Source of the DNA: Acidobacteriota bacterium
GTDB taxonomy: Bacteria; Acidobacteriota; Vicinamibacteria; Vicinamibacterales; Vicinamibacteraceae
Length of the DNA: 64,000 nt
Assembly: GCA_020845575.1 (NCBI GenBank)
Contig: JADLFL010000024.1
Span: forward strand, 51,421-115,420
Direction: 5' to 3'
Below the pieces are notes generated by a model. That model ran no database searches and had not been told where the DNA came from. It worked only from the letters and a program-made list of their open reading frames with translations. A program made the position numbers and the translations under genes. Of the stretch, positions 33,728 through 43,566 are shown piece after piece. How positions within the stretch are numbered: the stretch's first letter is position 1; every line of letters begins with the position of its first letter.

Positions 33728-34063
33728 ATGCGCGCACGCCTCTTTCTCGCACTGCTCCTGACGACGCTGCCGGCGATGGCTGCCGCACAGACCGCGCCGC
33801 GGGCCTTCGACGTGGTGGTATACGGCGGCATCGCCGGTGGCGTGGTCACGGCCATCGCCGCCGCGCGCGAGGGCGCCCGCGTGGCGCTGCTCGAACCGCG
33901 CGATCACATCGGCGGGATGGCGTCAGGCATCGGCCAGGCGGCCGGCGTGGCAGCGAAGATGGTCATCGACGCCGGCGTCGCCGTCCAGGCCATCGACACG
34001 GCCGCCCTGTCGGCAAAGCTGAAGCGACAAGGCGCCGTGTTCGACCGTCCGCCCGTCGACTGA
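33728..34063 (+). pseudogene. FAD-dependent oxidoreductase remnant with large internal deletion
   Basis: 111 aa. A signal peptide (LFLALLLTTLPAMAAAQ) is joined to an FAD-binding N-terminus (FDVVVYGGIAGGVVTAIAA and ALLEPRDHIGGMASGIG). It then passes straight into QAAGVAAKMVIDAGVAVQ-IDTAALSAKLKRQG, which resembles the last 40 residues of roughly 550-residue FAD-dependent oxidoreductases of this type. The middle, including the substrate domain, is missing, and the frame is kept across the junction near codon 70. It could still make a small protein but not a working enzyme. Confidence 0.65.
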
Positions 34064-34102
34064 CCGCCTTCATCGATAGCCCACAGTGTCCTGGCGTGCT
34101 GA

Positions 34103-34142
34103 CCGGTGGCCGGTTGCCCACTGCCGGTTGCCGGTTGCCGGT
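34103..34142. repeat. Heptamer tandem repeat (CCGGTTG units) before a Gfo/Idh/MocA gene
   Basis: CCGGTGG, CCGGTTG, CCCACTG, CCGGTTG, CCGGTTG, CCGG in phase. TTGCCG at its right edge followed 18 nt later by TATGCT (34158) could act as a promoter. Confidence 0.85.
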
Positions 34143-34206
34143 GATCGACACCCTGTCATATGCTCGCCGGGACAGTGACGACACAGGAACGAGGCCGCCG
34201 GTGACC

Positions 34207-35226
34207 ATGCGAGTGGGGTTCACCGGGGGCGGCAACATCACCGACACGCACATCAGGGCCGTCACGGGCGTCGAGGGCCTGCAGCCTGTCGGCGTGTGCG
34301 GGCCCAACGCGGCCAAGGTGGGTGCGCTGGCGGCGCGCAACGGCCTGGTCGCGGCCGCGTCGCTGGCCGAGCTGCTCGACGCGACGTCGCTCGATCTGGT
34401 CTGCATCGGGTCGCCGTCTGGCGTGCACGCCGACGAGATCGCACTGGCGGCCTCGCGCGGCTGTCACGTCCTCGCGGAAAAGCCGCTCGATGTCACGCTC
34501 GAGCGCGTGGACACAGCCATCGAGGCCGTCGAGCGCGCCGGCGTGTCGCTCGGCATCTTCTTCCAGGATCGCTGTACGCCCGCGCTGCGCGCCGCGCGCG
34601 ACGGCATCGCGGCGGGCAGGCTCGGACCGATCCTGCTCGTCGACGCGCGGGTGCGCTGGTATCGCGCGCCCGAGTACTACACGACCGCCGCGTGGCGCGG
34701 CACGCCATCGCTCGACGGCGGCGGCGCGCTCATGAACCAGGGGATTCACACGGTCGATCTCCTGCTGTTCCTGCTCGGCGACGTCACCGAGGTCCACGCG
34801 CGCGCCGCGGCGCTCCTGCACGACATCGCCGTCGAAGACACGCTCGTGGCGTCGCTGTCATTCGCCTCAGGGGCGCTCGGTTCCCTCCAGGCGACCACCG
34901 CCGCCTATCCGGGGTATCCGCGGCGTGTGGAAGTGACGGGCACCGAAGGCACGCTGATCATCGAGCACGATCGCATCCTCAGCTGGGACCTGAAGAGCGG
35001 CGCCGAAGCGGGGCCGTCGCTCACGAGTGCAACGAAGAGCGCCTCGACTGCCGTAGTCTCTGATGCGACACCGCATCGGCGCGTGGTCGAGGATTTCCTG
35101 GCGGCGCTGGCCGCGCACCAGCGGCCGGCCTGCGACGGGCGCGAAGGGCGGCGCAGCGTGGCCCTGGCCGAGGCGCTCTACGAATCGGCCCGCACGGGGC
35201 TTGCCACGAAGGTGGCGACAGCCTGA
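34207..35226 (+). CDS. Gfo/Idh/MocA family oxidoreductase
   Basis: 339 aa from ATG 34207 (GTG 34201 also possible). N-terminal Rossmann fold MRVGFTGGGNITDTHIRAV, the family AEKPLDVTLERVD (near residue 95, catalytic Lys), and a C-terminal alpha/beta domain with GGGALMNQGIHTVDLLLFLLG. Cytoplasmic: no signal peptide. It heads the cluster with the sugar dehydrogenase complex, so it probably handles an oxidised sugar such as a 3-keto-glycoside. Exact substrate unknown. Confidence 0.88.
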   Translation: MRVGFTGGGNITDTHIRAVTGVEGLQPVGVCGPNAAKVGALAARNGLVAAASLAELLDATSLDLVCIGSPSGVHADEIALAASRGCHVLAEKPLDVTLERVDTAIEAVERAGVSLGIFFQDRCTPALRAARDGIAAGRLGPILLVDARVRWYRAPEYYTTAAWRGTPSLDGGGALMNQGIHTVDLLLFLLGDVTEVHARAAALLHDIAVEDTLVASLSFASGALGSLQATTAAYPGYPRRVEVTGTEGTLIIEHDRILSWDLKSGAEAGPSLTSATKSASTAVVSDATPHRRVVEDFLAALAAHQRPACDGREGRRSVALAEALYESARTGLATKVATA

Positions 35227-35277
35227 AACCTGGGGCCGCCGGCGGCAGACGCGCCACCGCGGTCCGGAGACGAAGAG

Positions 35278-35916
35278 ATGAGCGACACGTCACACGTCGA
35301 ACCTGCCGGCATCAATCGGCGCACCGCCCTCAAGGCCTTTGGCGCGAGCGTCGGATCCATCGCGCTGCTGCCGTTGATCTCCGAAGAAGGGGCCATGGCG
35401 TACGAGGCGCTGCAGCGCGCCAACGCCGCACCCGCGCTGAAGGCGTTGACCAAGGCGCAATACGCCACCGTCGACGCGATCGCCGAAGCGATCATCCCGA
35501 CCGACGCGCACTCGCCCGGGGCCCGTGCCGCCCGCGTGGCCGACTACATCGACCTGCTGCTCTCGGAGGCCAATCCGCAGGTGCGCGAGCGGTGGGTGGC
35601 TGGCGTCGCCGCGCTCGACGAGGCGTCCGTCGCGAAGTTCAAGGTGCCCTTCGTCAAGCTCAGCGCCACGCAGGCGACGGCGCTGCTCACCGAGATCAGC
35701 GCGAACGAGGCCAAGCCGACCACGCCCGTCGAGCAGTTCTTCCGTACGGCCAAGGACGCCACGGTTCGCGGCTACTACACGTCGGAGATCGGCATCCACA
35801 AGGATCTGCAGTACAAGGGCAACCAGTTCCTGCCCGAGTTCGTGGGCTGCCTCACCGAAGACGGCAAGGACTGCCCGCACTGCGGACAGAAGGCCCCGGT
35901 CAAGGCTGCGGACTGA
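35278..35916 (+). CDS. Gluconate 2-dehydrogenase subunit 3-like (Tat-exported small subunit)
   Basis: 212 aa. The N-terminus has a twin-Arg motif (NRRTALKAFG) and a short hydrophobic stretch (VGSIALLPLI). The body has the family pattern LTKAQYATVDAIAEAIIPTDAHSPGA and the C-terminal YKGNQFLPEFVGC. The end has Cys at GC...DCPHCG. In FAD glucose/gluconate dehydrogenases this subunit carries the Tat signal and brings the catalytic subunit across the membrane. The following GMC gene starts within its stop codon (TGATG), supporting the same complex. Confidence 0.9.
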   Translation: MSDTSHVEPAGINRRTALKAFGASVGSIALLPLISEEGAMAYEALQRANAAPALKALTKAQYATVDAIAEAIIPTDAHSPGARAARVADYIDLLLSEANPQVRERWVAGVAALDEASVAKFKVPFVKLSATQATALLTEISANEAKPTTPVEQFFRTAKDATVRGYYTSEIGIHKDLQYKGNQFLPEFVGCLTEDGKDCPHCGQKAPVKAAD

Positions 35917-37685
35917 TGGACGCCCAGCCCACGCCTCCGATCACACCAGCCTCCGGTCCCTGGGACGTCATCGTCGTCGGGTCGGGTGCGGCCGGAGGCA
36001 TGGCGGCGTTCCAGCTCGCGATGGCGGGCGTGAAGGTGCTCCTGCTCGAGGCCGGGCGCATGCTCGACCCGCAGAAGGACTACAAGACGATGGAGTGGCC
36101 GTACGTCGACATGCGCCGCCATCGTCTGCCTGTCGGCGAGTTCGCGTTGTCGGCCGCCGAATACCGCACGCTCGATCGTCCGTACGGCCTCACGCCGGAG
36201 ATGCAGCGCTACAAGAAGGTGATGGCCTATTCGGGTAATCGCTTCACGCGCGACTGGATTGTCGACGAGAAGGAGAACCCGATCACCGGCACGCCGTACG
36301 CGTGGGTGCGTGCGCGTGTGCTCGGGGGGAAGACGAACCTGTGGGGCCGCGTCTCGCTGCGTTTCTCGGATCTCGATCTCAAGGCGAAGACGCACGACGG
36401 CTTCGGCGAAGACTGGCCGATCGGCTATGCCGATATCGCGCCGTACTACGACAAGGTCGACACGCTGCTCGGGATCTCCGGGACGAAGGAGGGCATTCCG
36501 CACCTGCCGGATGGCATCTTCCAGCGTCCGCTCAAGTTGAACTGCGGTGAGGTGCAGTTGCAGCGCGCGATCGCGAAGATGGGACGCCGCCTCATTCCCG
36601 GCCGTGCGGGTGTCACCACCGATGGCGTGCTGAACAACAAGTATCGCCAGCGGTGCATGGGCCGTGGGCGCTGCGGTCGCGGGTGCGACCTGAACGCGGC
36701 GTTCCACTCACCGGCGTCGCTGATCTTCCCGGCGCGCGACAGCGGCAACCTCACGGTGCGCGCCGACTCGGTCGTGTCCGAGGTGTTGATCGACGACAGC
36801 ACCGGCAAGGCGACGGGCGTGCGCGTGATCGACCAGCGCACGCACGACACGATGGACTTCTCGGCGCGACTGGTGATTCTTGCCGCATCCTGCCTCGAGT
36901 CCACGCGCCTGCTGCTCAACAGCCGATCGGCGAGCCGGCCCGATGGCGCGGCGAATTCCTCGGGCGTTGTCGGCCGCTACTTCTGCGAGCACGTGATGGG
37001 ACCCGGTGCGAGCGGCATCCTGCCGTCGCGCGTGAACACCGCGGCGACCAACGACGATGGACGTCCGCAGAGCACGTACATCGTGCGCTTCCGCAACGTC
37101 ACCGATCGGCACCCCGACTTCATTCGCGGCTACGGGTTCCAGGGCGCGAGCGGCTCGGCCGAGTTCCCCGCGCTGGCGCCGGGGACACCTGGCTTCGGGG
37201 CGTCATTCAAGCAGGCCGTCCGCCGGAGCTATCCCGCCACGATCAACTACACGGGCTTCGGTGAAGTGCTCGCGCGCCGTGAGAACCGCGTCTTCCTCGA
37301 CCCGGAGGTCAGGGACGCGTGGGGCGTGCCGGTCCTGAAGTTCGATTACACCTTCAGCGACAACGAACGGAAGATGGCGGCCGACATGGCGGATACGGCC
37401 GAGGAGATGCTGAAGGCCGCCGGCGCCACGGACATCAGCGTGCGTCGCGACGTGCTCACCGAAGGCTGGTCCATCCACGAGATGGGCACGGCGCGGATGG
37501 GCGCGGATCCCAAGACGTCGGTCACCAACACGTTCGGACAGACACACGACGTGAAGAACCTCTTCGTCGTCGACGGCAGCATCTTCGTCTCGGCCAGTTG
37601 TCAGAATCCCACGTGGATGATCATGGCGCTCTGCTGGCGCGCCATGGACTACGTGAAGGACGAGATGAAGCGCGGCAACCTCTAG
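35916..37685 (+). CDS. GMC-family FAD sugar dehydrogenase, first copy
   Basis: 589 aa. FAD-binding VIVVGSGAAGGMAAFQLA near residue 18, LLLEAGRML, and GGKTNLWGRVSLR. A Cys motif C-x5-C-x3-C at residues 247, 253 and 257 (RCMGRGRCGRGC) has the same spacing as the 3Fe-4S ligands of Burkholderia FAD-GDH. The C-terminal catalytic region has WSIHEMGTARMG and CQNPTWMIMALCWRAMDYV. No signal peptide: export is expected with the upstream Tat subunit. Likely oxidises glycosides and passes electrons to a cytochrome c. Confidence 0.92.
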   Translation: MDAQPTPPITPASGPWDVIVVGSGAAGGMAAFQLAMAGVKVLLLEAGRMLDPQKDYKTMEWPYVDMRRHRLPVGEFALSAAEYRTLDRPYGLTPEMQRYKKVMAYSGNRFTRDWIVDEKENPITGTPYAWVRARVLGGKTNLWGRVSLRFSDLDLKAKTHDGFGEDWPIGYADIAPYYDKVDTLLGISGTKEGIPHLPDGIFQRPLKLNCGEVQLQRAIAKMGRRLIPGRAGVTTDGVLNNKYRQRCMGRGRCGRGCDLNAAFHSPASLIFPARDSGNLTVRADSVVSEVLIDDSTGKATGVRVIDQRTHDTMDFSARLVILAASCLESTRLLLNSRSASRPDGAANSSGVVGRYFCEHVMGPGASGILPSRVNTAATNDDGRPQSTYIVRFRNVTDRHPDFIRGYGFQGASGSAEFPALAPGTPGFGASFKQAVRRSYPATINYTGFGEVLARRENRVFLDPEVRDAWGVPVLKFDYTFSDNERKMAADMADTAEEMLKAAGATDISVRRDVLTEGWSIHEMGTARMGADPKTSVTNTFGQTHDVKNLFVVDGSIFVSASCQNPTWMIMALCWRAMDYVKDEMKRGNL

Positions 37686-37708
37686 CAATCCGACAGACCA
37701 GGACACTC

Positions 37709-39559
37709 ATGCAACGCCAGTCAGCCAACGCCCGCCCACAGCAGCCCGACCTCTCCCTCGACATCGATCTCTCGGCGGTGCTCGCCGAGTCACGCGATCT
37801 GTCGACGAAGATCACGCCGGACGCCGGTCCGTGGGACGTGATCGTCGTCGGATCGGGTGCGGCAGGCGGCATGGCGGCGTTCCAGCTGGCCACGGCGGGC
37901 ATCAAGGTGCTCGTGCTCGAAGCGGGCCGCATGCTCGACTACCAGAAGGAGTACCGCACGATGGAGTGGCCGTATCAGTCACTCCGTCGTCATCGGATGC
38001 CGCCGGACATGCACGGCCTGAACGTTGCGGAATACAACTTCGTCGATCGTCCGTACGGCAACCATCCGCAGTTCGAGAAGTACCGCAAGCTCACGAGCTA
38101 CGCGGGCAACACCTTCACGCGCAACTGGGTGGTCGACGAGAAGGACAACCCGATCACAGGGACGCCGTACGCGTGGGTGCGCGCACGCATCCTCGGCGGG
38201 AAGACGAACTTCTGGGGCCGCGGCGCGCTGCGCTACGGGCCGTACGAGTTCAAGGCCGCCAGCCTCGACGGCTACGACGTGGACTGGCCGATCGGCTACG
38301 AGGACGTCAAGCCGTACTATGACAAGGTCGACGAACTGCTCGGGTGCTCGGGGAGCATCGAAGGCCTCGATCAGGTGCCCGACGGTGTGTTCCAGACGCC
38401 GTCGAAGCTCAATTGCACCGAGACGGTGTTCCGTAACGGCATCGCGAAGCTCGGACGCAAGCTGATTCCAGGCCGGGCCGGCGTGACCACCGACGGTCTG
38501 CTCAACAACAAGTACCGCCTGCGCTGCATGCGCCGCGGGCGGTGCGGGCGCGGCTGCGAGATCAACGCGGCGTTCCACTCGCCGGCCGCCCTCATCGCCC
38601 CCGCACGCGACACGGGCAACATGACGCTGCGCCCGTATTCGGTGGTGCGTGAAGTGCTGCTCGACGAGGCCACGAACAGGGCTCGCGGTGTCCGCGTGAT
38701 CGACGCGCAGACCAAGGAAGTGATGGACTTCACCGCGCGCGTGGTGGTGCTCGGCGCGGGCACGCTCGACAGCACGCGCATCCTGCTCAACTCGAAGACC
38801 GGACGCTATCCGAACGGCCTGGCCAACACGAACGACATCCTCGGACGCTATCTGAGCGAGCACATCATGGGCGTGCGGGGCAGCGGCATCATCCCGCAGC
38901 GCGTCGGCAAGGCGCCCACGATCGACGATGCGCGCGCGGTGGGCCCGTACGTGCCACGCTTCCGCAACATCGGCGACGACAAGCGGAAGGACTTCATCCG
39001 CGGCTATCACTTCCAGGGCGGCGGCGGATCGGGCGAGTATCCGAGCAACGCGCAGGGCACGCCGGGTTTCGGGTCGGCGTTCAAGAGCGCGGTGCGCAAG
39101 TATTATCCGGCGCCCATCTCGTTCGGCGGGTTCGGCGAAGTGCTGCCGCGCCACGAGAATCGCGTGCTGCTCGACGACACGGTGGTCGACGCGTGGGGCA
39201 TCCCCGTCCTGAAGTTCGACTACCGCTTCGGCGACAACGAGATGAAGATGGTGGCCGACATGGCCGACTCGATCGAGGAGATGTTCCGCGCCGCGGGCGC
39301 GGAGGACATCCGCATCGGTCGCGAGCCGCTGCCGACCGGGTGGTCGATCCACGAGATCGGCACGGCGCGCATGGGCACCGACCCGAAGACCTCGTACTCG
39401 GACGCCTGGTGCCGTCCGCACGGCATCGACAACGTGTTCCTCGCCGACGCCGCGCCGTACGTCTCGGGCGGTACGCAGAACACCACGTGGACCATCCTCG
39501 CCATGTGCTGGCGCACGATGGACTACGTGAAGGAACAGATGCGGGCCGGGAATCTGTAA
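37709..39559 (+). CDS. GMC-family FAD sugar dehydrogenase, second copy
   Basis: 616 aa from ATG 37709. Clearly paralogous to the preceding gene (same GPWDVIVVGSGAAGGMAAFQL, GTPYAWVRAR-LGGKTN and LIPGRAGVTTDG-LNNKYR blocks), but with an extra 40-residue N-terminal tail rich in Asp and Ser (DLSLDIDLSAVLAESRD). C-x5-C-x3-C at residues 273, 279 and 283; catalytic WSIHEIGTARMG and TQNTTWTILAMCW. No signal peptide and no second small subunit nearby, so the two copies may share one Tat carrier. Confidence 0.92.
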   Translation: MQRQSANARPQQPDLSLDIDLSAVLAESRDLSTKITPDAGPWDVIVVGSGAAGGMAAFQLATAGIKVLVLEAGRMLDYQKEYRTMEWPYQSLRRHRMPPDMHGLNVAEYNFVDRPYGNHPQFEKYRKLTSYAGNTFTRNWVVDEKDNPITGTPYAWVRARILGGKTNFWGRGALRYGPYEFKAASLDGYDVDWPIGYEDVKPYYDKVDELLGCSGSIEGLDQVPDGVFQTPSKLNCTETVFRNGIAKLGRKLIPGRAGVTTDGLLNNKYRLRCMRRGRCGRGCEINAAFHSPAALIAPARDTGNMTLRPYSVVREVLLDEATNRARGVRVIDAQTKEVMDFTARVVVLGAGTLDSTRILLNSKTGRYPNGLANTNDILGRYLSEHIMGVRGSGIIPQRVGKAPTIDDARAVGPYVPRFRNIGDDKRKDFIRGYHFQGGGGSGEYPSNAQGTPGFGSAFKSAVRKYYPAPISFGGFGEVLPRHENRVLLDDTVVDAWGIPVLKFDYRFGDNEMKMVADMADSIEEMFRAAGAEDIRIGREPLPTGWSIHEIGTARMGTDPKTSYSDAWCRPHGIDNVFLADAAPYVSGGTQNTTWTILAMCWRTMDYVKEQMRAGNL

Positions 39560-39581
39560 GCCACGAGCATCAGGAGTCTTC

Positions 39582-40738
<1,157 letters not shown>

Positions 40739-40742
<4 letters not shown>

Positions 40743-41701
40743 AGCTCGGTGTGTTCACGGCCCTGTTTGCGGGGCTGACGCTGGATCAGGTCATCGAGAA
40801 GGTCACGGCCGCGGGGCTCGACGCCGTGGAGATCGGCACCGGGGCGTATCCCGGCGCGGCGCACATCGACGTCGATGGCCTGCTGGCCAGCAAGGCGAAG
40901 GTGAAGGCCTATCGCCAGAAGCTGAGCGACGCGGGGCTCGTCATCTCGGCGTTGTCGTGCCACGGGAACCCGCTGCATCCCGACAAGGCGTTCGCCAGGT
41001 CGCACGACGAGGTGTTCCGCAAGACGATTCGCCTGGCCGAGGCGCTCGGCGTGGGCGTGGTGAACACGTTCTCGGGCTGCCCGGGCGACAGCGACGCGAG
41101 CAAGGGGCCCAACTGGGTCACGTGCGCGTGGCCGCCCGACTACCTCGCGGTCCTCGACTGGCAGTGGGAAAAGAAGGTCATTCCTTACTGGACGAAGGCG
41201 GCGAAGTTCGCCAGGGACCACGGCGTGCGCGTGGCGCTCGAATCGCATCCCGGTTTCGTGGTCTACAACGTCGAGACCGCGCAGAAGCTGCGCGCGGCCG
41301 TCGGCACGCAGATCGGCGTGAACTTCGATCCGAGCCACCTGTTCTGGCAGGGCGTCGACGTCCCTGCCGCCGTGCGCGCGCTGGGCGACGCGATCTTCCA
41401 CTTCCACGCCAAGGACGTTGCACTCGACCGCGACAACGTCCGCATCAACGGCGTGATCGACGCCAAGTCCTACACCCGCATGACCGAGCGGTCGTGGCTC
41501 TTCCGCACGGTGGGCTGGGGACACGGCGCCATCGACTGGGCGGAGATCATCTCGGCGCTGCGTCTGGTCGGCTACGACCACGTCGTCAGCATCGAACATG
41601 AGGATGCCCTGGCGTCGGTCGACGAAGGCCTGGCCAACGCCGTGCGCTTCCTGCGCCCGCTCATCCTGAAGGAGCAGCCCGCCGAGGCGTGGTGGGTCTA
41701 G
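40739..41701 (+). CDS. Sugar phosphate isomerase/epimerase (TIM barrel)
   Basis: 320 aa from ATG 40739. Xylose-isomerase-like TIM barrel with metal-site segments ALESHPGFVVYN, GVNFDPSHLFWQG, IFHFHAKDVALD and VSIEHEDALAS. No signal peptide. Often paired with Gfo/Idh/MocA genes in glycoside and inositol catabolism; such pairs act on keto-sugars. Last gene of the 34.2-41.7 kb cluster. Confidence 0.9.
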
Positions 41702-41859
41702 CCCGCATCGGTTTCTTGGTTTGACGACTCCGATAAGTCGGATCCGTCGGAAGTGGAGAAACCAATTTTGCGACTCTGATGGCGACGAGTCGCCGCTCGC
41801 TGGCGGCGGGGCCCGAAGGTCTCGCCGCCCGAGCATCTCCATCTTCATGCGCGCCACAT

Positions 41860-41888
41860 TTGACACGCCTGCGTGCGGGTGGTACGGT
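41860..41888 (+). promoter_or_regulatory. Strong sigma-70-type promoter of the fadR-like gene
   Basis: TTGACA (41860-41865), exact consensus, 17-nt spacer, TACGGT (41883-41888). Predicted start near 41895, so a leader of about 34 nt. It sits in the 227-bp gap after the TIM-barrel gene. Confidence 0.75.
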
Positions 41889-41921
41889 CGCTGCCAATCC
41901 AACCCTGCCAGTAAGGTACTG

Positions 41922-41938
41922 AATTGGTATGACCAAAT
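41922..41938. promoter_or_regulatory. FadR/PdhR-type operator over the regulator's own start codon
   Basis: AATTGGTATGACCAAAT contains the perfect inverted repeat TTGGT-ATG-ACCAA, with the ATG being the start codon of the regulator. It matches the TTGGTnnnACCAA operator of FadR-subfamily GntR regulators such as PdhR. It lies about 28-44 nt after the predicted transcription start, a position suited to autorepression. Confidence 0.7.
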
Positions 41939-42717
41939 GCGTCGAAGACCAATCCAAGAAACCGTGTGACATTGCGGCGGCAGAGCTCGTGGTGCGGCAC
42001 GTCAGGGATCGCATCGACCGCGGCGACATCGGCCCGGGCGACAGACTGCCCGCCGAGCGTGAACTGGCGTTGCAGGTCGGGGTGAGCCGCCCGAGCGTCC
42101 GGGCGGGGCTGCGCGCGCTCGCGGCCATGGGCGTGGTGCAGTCGCGCCACGGTGCCGGCACCTTCATTCGGGGCGGCCCGCCGTCGCTCGGCAGCGAGCC
42201 GCTCAGCTTCCTGGCAGCACTCCACCGTTTTTCGCGCGACGAGATGTTCGAGGCGCGGCGCATCCTCGAGGTCGGCGTGGCGGGACTCGCGGCCGAACGT
42301 GCCACGGGCGATCAGCTCGCATCGATCTCGGAAGAGATCACGGAGATGTACGCGTCGATGGACGACCCGCAGGAGTTCCTCCTGCACGACATCCGCTTCC
42401 ATCGCGCCGTGGCCGCGGCTGCCGCCAATCCGATCCTGGCCTCCCTTGTCGAGATGGTGTCGGAATTGTTCTACGAGCAACGCCGCCGTACCGCCAACAG
42501 GGCGAGCGATCTCAAGGAAGCCGCCGAACACCATCGCGCGATCTACAACGCCCTGCGCAGCCACGACGCCGACCGAGCCCGTCAGGCCATGGACGCGCAC
42601 CTGTCAGCCGCGCGTGAGCGGCAGCAGGATGAGGCGGGGAGAATGGCGGGAATTGCCGGAATGTCAGAATTGCAGACCTTCGAGGTCGTCCGCGTCAGAG
42701 CAGCGGCGGGGAAGTGA
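41929..42717 (+). CDS. GntR-family (FadR subfamily, FCD domain) transcriptional regulator
   Basis: 262 aa. Winged-helix domain at residues 15-85 (GDRLPAERELALQVGVSRPSVRAGLRAL), then the all-helical FCD ligand domain with metal residues in LHDIRFHRAV and AAEHHRAIYNAL. A likely sensor of a sugar acid such as mannonate or KDG, given the downstream hexuronate genes. The last 25 residues, after the FCD domain, coincide with a GAATG-family repeat (RMAGIAGMSELQ) and are probably not functional. Confidence 0.92.
   Translation: MTKCVEDQSKKPCDIAAAELVVRHVRDRIDRGDIGPGDRLPAERELALQVGVSRPSVRAGLRALAAMGVVQSRHGAGTFIRGGPPSLGSEPLSFLAALHRFSRDEMFEARRILEVGVAGLAAERATGDQLASISEEITEMYASMDDPQEFLLHDIRFHRAVAAAAANPILASLVEMVSELFYEQRRRTANRASDLKEAAEHHRAIYNALRSHDADRARQAMDAHLSAARERQQDEAGRMAGIAGMSELQTFEVVRVRAAAGK
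42641..42675. repeat. GAATG-family repeat in the 3' end of the fadR-like gene
   Basis: GAATGGCGGGAATTGCCGG followed by AATGTCAGAATTGCAG: degenerate GAATG/GAATT units in the coding region. Just downstream, AATCGTGA-type units repeat at 42723-42745. Confidence 0.55.
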
Positions 42718-42771
42718 TTCTCGAATCGTGAAATCGTGAAATCGTCCTGATATAGGATTGCCACCCTCGAC

Positions 42772-43545
42772 ATGTTCCAAGGATTCGATCTGAGTGGTCG
42801 CGTCGCCGTGGTGATAGGCGGCACGTCGGGTATCGGCAAGGCACTGGCGCACGGGCTCGCTGAAGCGGGAGCCGATGTCGTGGCCACGGGACGACGGCAG
42901 GCATTCGTCGACCAGGTGGCCGGTGAGATCGAGGCGTCGGGGAGGCGCACATCTCGGCTGACGGTCGACGTCGCGGATCGCGCGTCGCTCGTGGCGCTGC
43001 GCGACGGTGTCGCGGCGCAACTCGGGCCGTGCGACATCCTTGTCAACTGCGCCGGCCGCACGAAGCGATCGCCCACTCTCGAGGTGGACGAGGCCGACTG
43101 GTCAGCGATTCTCGAGACCAACCTCACGGGCACGCTGCGCGCCTGTCAGGTGTTCGCGCCGTCGATGATCGAACGCCAGTGGGGGCGCATCATCAACATC
43201 GCCTCGCTCTCGTCGTTCGTGGCGCTCTATGAAGTCGCTGCGTACTCCGCGAGCAAGGCGGCCGTCGCCTCGCTCACCAAGTCGCTCGCTATCGAGTGGG
43301 CGCGGCACGGCGTCACGGTCAATGCCATCGCACCAGGCGTGTTCAGGACGGACCTGAACACCGCGCTCCTCGACGGCACGGCGCGCGGCAGGGAGTTCCT
43401 CACCCGCACGCCGATGCAGCGTTTCGGCAGCATCGCCGAGCTCGCCGGCGCCGCCGTGTTCCTCGCGTCGCCCGCCGCCAGTTTCGTCACCGGCGAAGTC
43501 CTCGTCGTCGACGGCGGGTTCCTTGCCAGCGGCGTGAACCAGTAG
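42772..43545 (+). CDS. SDR family oxidoreductase (KduD-like or fructuronate-reductase-like)
   Basis: 257 aa classical short-chain dehydrogenase. GGTSGIGKALA cofactor loop near residue 17, NCAGR, catalytic Ser in NIASLSS and YSASKAAV (Tyr/Lys), and the C-terminal FVTGEVLVVDGGF. Placed between the FadR regulator and the hexuronate transporter. Likely reactions are reduction of D-fructuronate to D-mannonate, feeding ManD downstream, or the KduD step. Sequence alone cannot separate these. TAGGAT (42753-42758) is a possible -10 box. Confidence 0.85.
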   Translation: MFQGFDLSGRVAVVIGGTSGIGKALAHGLAEAGADVVATGRRQAFVDQVAGEIEASGRRTSRLTVDVADRASLVALRDGVAAQLGPCDILVNCAGRTKRSPTLEVDEADWSAILETNLTGTLRACQVFAPSMIERQWGRIINIASLSSFVALYEVAAYSASKAAVASLTKSLAIEWARHGVTVNAIAPGVFRTDLNTALLDGTARGREFLTRTPMQRFGSIAELAGAAVFLASPAASFVTGEVLVVDGGFLASGVNQ

Positions 43546-43566
43546 CGGTCGTCCACCGGAGAATCC

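Noticed and set aside
41727..41745. Terminator after the TIM-barrel gene (TCCGA-TAAG-TCGGA)
   Set aside because: Only a 5-bp stem with no T-tract; too weak to call.
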